A program made the position numbers and the translations under genes. Below the pieces are notes generated by a model. It did no database searches. It was given only the letters and a program-made list of their open reading frames with translations, and was not told where the DNA came from. From positions 62,001 through 126,000 of the IMG/VR virus record IMGVR_UViG_3300047552_001097: 64,000 nucleotides of DNA; one strand, written 5' to 3'. Source of the DNA: a virus. Of this stretch, positions 61,169 to 64,000 are shown piece after piece (within the stretch, counting starts at the first letter, position 1; every line of letters starts with the position of its first letter).

Positions 61169-63481
61169 ATGCCTTTTCCTATTCCTAATACTGATGAACT
61201 TGATTGGTCTATTCCTTTAAAGAATCATTTAGGACAACTAAATGACCCTGATACTGGGGGTTTTAATGTATGGACTATTACTACTAGACCAACTAATTTA
61301 AGCTCTGATAATGTAAATTACACAGGGTTTAATTCTCAAACTGGTAAATTTGAGAGATGGGATGGAAGTAAATGGGAAGAGTTTTCTACTCTTTCTTCCT
61401 ATCCAGATAATTTATTTAGAACTGGTACAGGTACTGTTACAGTTAATGATTATATAGTTACAGGTACTGGCACTCTCTTTACTACTGAACTAAAACCTGG
61501 GTGTTCTATTGTTATAAATACTCATAAAAGAATAGTAGCTAAAATAAACTCTAATACTGAATTAGAAATAAACCAACCTATTCTTTTTAATACTATAACT
61601 GCTACTTCTACTATTACTACAGATGGAGTAAAAATAACTTCTTCAGCTTTACCTTCTATAACTGTTGGTTCCTTTTTAATTATTAGAAATCAATATGTTC
61701 AACTAATTAGTAAAAATGGAACTACAGGGATTATAAGTCAACCTTTAGTACAGGCTGGGGCTGTTGGAGTAAATCCAATATTAAATGTAGTAAATGAGTC
61801 TTTCTCTTATATTTCTGTTTCTACTAACACCCCCCAAACCTTTAAATATGATTTACCTATTCTTTCTTTAAAAGGAAGTAATACTAGCGTTACTAGTTCA
61901 GATAGAGGTAACTTATCAATTGGTACTCCTTTATCCTCTAATTTATTAGAGATAAACCAACCTATATTTGTAGCAGGAACTGGTACAATAACTTCCCAGC
62001 ATTGTTTATTAAGCGGAGTTGGTACTCAATTTCTTACTCAATTAAATGTAGGAGATACTATCTATACAACTATAAATACTGATGTTCAACCTCTTTATTC
62101 TTCAACTCTTAAATACACTAATAGAGGGGTTGTAACAGCTTCTTCTATAGTAGTTTCTGTTATTAATAATACTTCTTGTATTATATCTAGACCTTTTAAT
62201 GCTCATGTACCCTTAGCCACTTCTAGTTTCTTTATAAAAAAAAGAAATGCTAGTTTTACTATTTGGGACTCTGAAATTGGTTTAAACTCTTCTACAGAGG
62301 AACTTTTACCTATAGGAGAAGACGCCTCTATAGAGGATTTTACTTCTTCTATAAGGGGTAGAACGGCTCTAGTAGAATTAAATAATACTACATACACTCC
62401 CGCTAGAACTTTTTTTATTACAGACTCTAGTAAGGATTTAGGTGAACAAATAAGAGCATATCTATTACTATATCCCTCAGTAAATATTATCCTTCTTAAG
62501 GATACTACTTATACTTGGAATACCCAAGTAACTGTAAGTCAAAGCCAAAGTTTAGTTATTAGAACCCAAGATTATTCTAATGGATGGACTCCTACTAATG
62601 CAGCTACTATTAATATGAATAGAAATAGCACTATGGAGTATGTTCTTGGGGGTTCATATCCAGGAACAAGAAAAGTAGTAAGGAAATTAAATTTAGAAGG
62701 ACCCTGTTATCTACTAGGAGTAAAAATAAATGAGTCCTCTAATGATAGTATGGCTGTGGGATTCTATACTGGAGACAATGCCATTATTAGTATTGGTAAT
62801 GGTGGTAGTTTATTTATTAATGGTTTATCTATTTCCAGTACACAAACTATTATTAATTTCTACTCTAGAAATGAACCAGGGAGTGTTTATATTCTCTGGT
62901 CTACTATTGATAAATCCTTACTAGCTTCTTCTGATATATATGCTGTTGATAGCTATACTGGGTGGAGCGGCTTTAACCTAGGAGGTTCTTATACAGAAGG
63001 TACTTCTTTAAGAATTGGTACAGGATTAGCTGGAGGTACTACTGGAGGTGTCCTATTTAGAGATGCTTCTAATATTATTTATAATAATGTTAGACCTCTT
63101 ATTACTAAAACAGGTTCATTTGGTATAGGAATAACTCCTACACAAAGATTACATGTTAATGGTAATGCTCTTATTAGTGGTACTGTTACTTCTGGTTCTG
63201 ATATTAGATGGAAAGAAAATATTAAGGAGATAAACAGTGCTATAGAAGAAATTAATAAAATTAAGACTTATACTTTTAATTGGAAAGATAAAGAGAATAA
63301 AGGGAAGGAACTACAAGCTGGAGTGATAGCTCAAGAGCTAGAGAATACAGCTTTATCCCATCTAGTTTTAGAAGATAACGAAGGATATAAAAGTGTGTCT
63401 TATACTGGTATAATTGCTTATTTAGTTCAAGCTATTAAGGAACTAAATGAAAAACTAACAAACCTAGAGAATAATAAATAA
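61169..63481 (+). CDS. Tail fibre or tailspike with C-terminal S74 intramolecular chaperone
   Basis: The 770-residue protein is a receptor-binding fibre. The N-terminal part (1-90) includes SGSKWEEFST-like fibre sequence, the middle is beta-rich with repeated TGTGT units, and from about 445-620 it is a beta-helical domain with Gly- and Asn-rich turns. The last 100 residues are the peptidase S74 domain: DIRWKENIKEI (catalytic Ser region SGSDIRWKE), YTFNWKDKE and a C-terminal coiled coil AYLVQAIKELNEKL. The S74 domain folds the trimer and then cuts itself off. It shares one base with the next gene. Confidence 0.9.
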   Translation: MPFPIPNTDELDWSIPLKNHLGQLNDPDTGGFNVWTITTRPTNLSSDNVNYTGFNSQTGKFERWDGSKWEEFSTLSSYPDNLFRTGTGTVTVNDYIVTGTGTLFTTELKPGCSIVINTHKRIVAKINSNTELEINQPILFNTITATSTITTDGVKITSSALPSITVGSFLIIRNQYVQLISKNGTTGIISQPLVQAGAVGVNPILNVVNESFSYISVSTNTPQTFKYDLPILSLKGSNTSVTSSDRGNLSIGTPLSSNLLEINQPIFVAGTGTITSQHCLLSGVGTQFLTQLNVGDTIYTTINTDVQPLYSSTLKYTNRGVVTASSIVVSVINNTSCIISRPFNAHVPLATSSFFIKKRNASFTIWDSEIGLNSSTEELLPIGEDASIEDFTSSIRGRTALVELNNTTYTPARTFFITDSSKDLGEQIRAYLLLYPSVNIILLKDTTYTWNTQVTVSQSQSLVIRTQDYSNGWTPTNAATINMNRNSTMEYVLGGSYPGTRKVVRKLNLEGPCYLLGVKINESSNDSMAVGFYTGDNAIISIGNGGSLFINGLSISSTQTIINFYSRNEPGSVYILWSTIDKSLLASSDIYAVDSYTGWSGFNLGGSYTEGTSLRIGTGLAGGTTGGVLFRDASNIIYNNVRPLITKTGSFGIGITPTQRLHVNGNALISGTVTSGSDIRWKENIKEINSAIEEINKIKTYTFNWKDKENKGKELQAGVIAQELENTALSHLVLEDNEGYKSVSYTGIIAYLVQAIKELNEKLTNLENNK

Positions 63482-63825
63482 TGAAGAAAAATATTAAAGA
63501 TATATCTGAATTTGGTAATATCCTAGAATTTCTTAATTCCTTACAAGTAGAAAGTTTCTTTTATGAAAAGGAAGAAGTAAAGGGTTATACTCCTACTCAT
63601 ATGACTAAGGAACTACAAAATTTAGAAGATAAAAGTTCTAAGTATGTGGAAACTCCTAAAGGAATACAATTACAGATTTCTCCCTCTGAAACTTTGTATC
63701 CAGAACTTATGACTACAGACTTTAATGAGGAACCAACTGTTAGATTAGATTTGATGATACCTCTTCTTCTTCAGGGTATAAAAGAGTTAAATACTAAATT
63801 ATCTACCTTAAATAAAAATGAGTAA
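63481..63825 (+). CDS. Stand-alone S74-like intramolecular-chaperone domain protein
   Basis: The 114-residue protein resembles the C-terminal S74 domain of the gene upstream. It has LEFLNSLQVESFFYEK near the start, aligned with IKTYTFNWKDKE, then TKELQNLE aligned with AQELENT, and ends LIPLLLQGIKELNTKLSTL, aligned with IIAYLVQAIKELNEKLTNL. The SDIRWKE region with the catalytic Ser is missing, so it cannot self-cleave in the known way. It may be a trans-acting chaperone or fibre partner. It overlaps both neighbours by up to 8 bases. Confidence 0.65.
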   Translation: MKKNIKDISEFGNILEFLNSLQVESFFYEKEEVKGYTPTHMTKELQNLEDKSSKYVETPKGIQLQISPSETLYPELMTTDFNEEPTVRLDLMIPLLLQGIKELNTKLSTLNKNE

Positions 63826-64000
63826 ACAAAAATCATCTATAAATGAAATCCTTGAGTTAAACTCTGGTCTATTTTTAAACCCCAATACTTTTCAAATGAT
63901 AGAGAGTGTAAAAGATAGAGACTTGGAAAGTATATTCTCTATAATTGAGAAACCTTCAAACTGGAAGGAGTTATCGTCTAGAGAAAAGGTTATTTATATT
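63818..64000 (+). CDS. Hypothetical protein, N-terminal 61 residues (cut by window end)
   Basis: A frame begins at the ATG at 63818, overlapping the previous gene by 8 bases, and is still open at the last base. The 61 visible residues are charged and helical with a WKELSSREK stretch. No domain can be recognised from this part. Operon position suggests another fibre or fibre-assembly gene. Confidence 0.6.
   Translation, partial: MSKQKSSINEILELNSGLFLNPNTFQMIESVKDRDLESIFSIIEKPSNWKELSSREKVIYI

Noticed and set aside
1-64000. Stop-codon recoding (TAG to Gln or TGA to Trp)
   Set aside because: TAG ends several genes directly before the next ATG (for example 15832 and 16376), TGA is used as a stop at 36929, and TGG is the Trp codon in all genes.
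1-64000. tRNA genes
   Set aside because: No cloverleaf with a TTCRA-type arm stood out in the few short intergenic gaps, but this was by eye and a tRNA search would be decisive.

Overview
This window is part of the genome of a large, probably virulent, tailed bacteriophage. The grounds are a large terminase subunit, several tail-fibre genes with phage-type repeats and an S74 chaperone, a 4390-residue virion-type protein, and a phage replication module (family A DNA polymerase, primase, clamp, clamp loader, PIF1-like helicase, RecA, RuvC, SSB-like protein, dUTPase, uracil-DNA glycosylase). RecA, a DnaN-type clamp and a DnaG-type primase point to a bacterial host. The DNA is AT-rich and almost free of CpG, arginine is nearly always AGA/AGG, and most genes lack a clear Shine-Dalgarno sequence. 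The standard code is used: TAA and TAG end many genes, TGA ends at least one, and TGG encodes Trp throughout. I see no integrase, tRNA, CRISPR array, lysis cassette, portal or major capsid gene. Both ends are cut inside genes, so the genome is larger than the window, and the host cannot be named from this sequence.

Layout. 1-20790: rightward late genes for tail fibres and other presumed structural proteins, plus the terminase (17331-19100). They are interrupted by short leftward islands: a degenerate LAGLIDADG protein at 906-1478, small ORFs at 3645-3833 and 8107-8445, and a tandem pair of paralogues at 11577-12588. 20793-33965: one 13.2-kb gene for a giant protein with many hydrophobic stretches and a phospholipase-D-like motif. 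33971-35039: two putative HTH proteins (a small-terminase candidate and a sigma-region-4-like regulator). 35029-51011: a long leftward replication, repair and nucleotide operon. It carries an unexpected three-gene cassette, a histidine-kinase-like protein, a receiver-domain response regulator and a coiled-coil membrane protein (39059-40663), and a DNA polymerase split in two with a 55-codon ORF between the halves (48497-51011). 51050-54545: small genes, a PD-(D/E)XK nuclease and RecA. 54540-55655: a freestanding intein-like (Hint plus LAGLIDADG) protein, leftward. 55717-64000: a second rightward tail-fibre cluster of shuffled modules, ending in an S74 chaperone fibre, a stand-alone S74-like domain and a gene cut by the window end.

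How it fits together. The replication block would give the phage its own polymerase, clamp, loader, primase and recombination enzymes, while dUTPase and UDG would keep uracil out of its DNA. The late block would package DNA and build a fibre-rich tail. Hairpins at 40681-40706, 41920-41949 and 45947-45985 may divide the leftward operon, and a hairpin at 51515-51565 separates two convergent genes. No stretch over 300 bases lacks a gene. Items most worth follow-up are the phage two-component cassette, the split polymerase, the giant PLD-containing protein, the orphan intein-like protein and the extreme CpG depletion.
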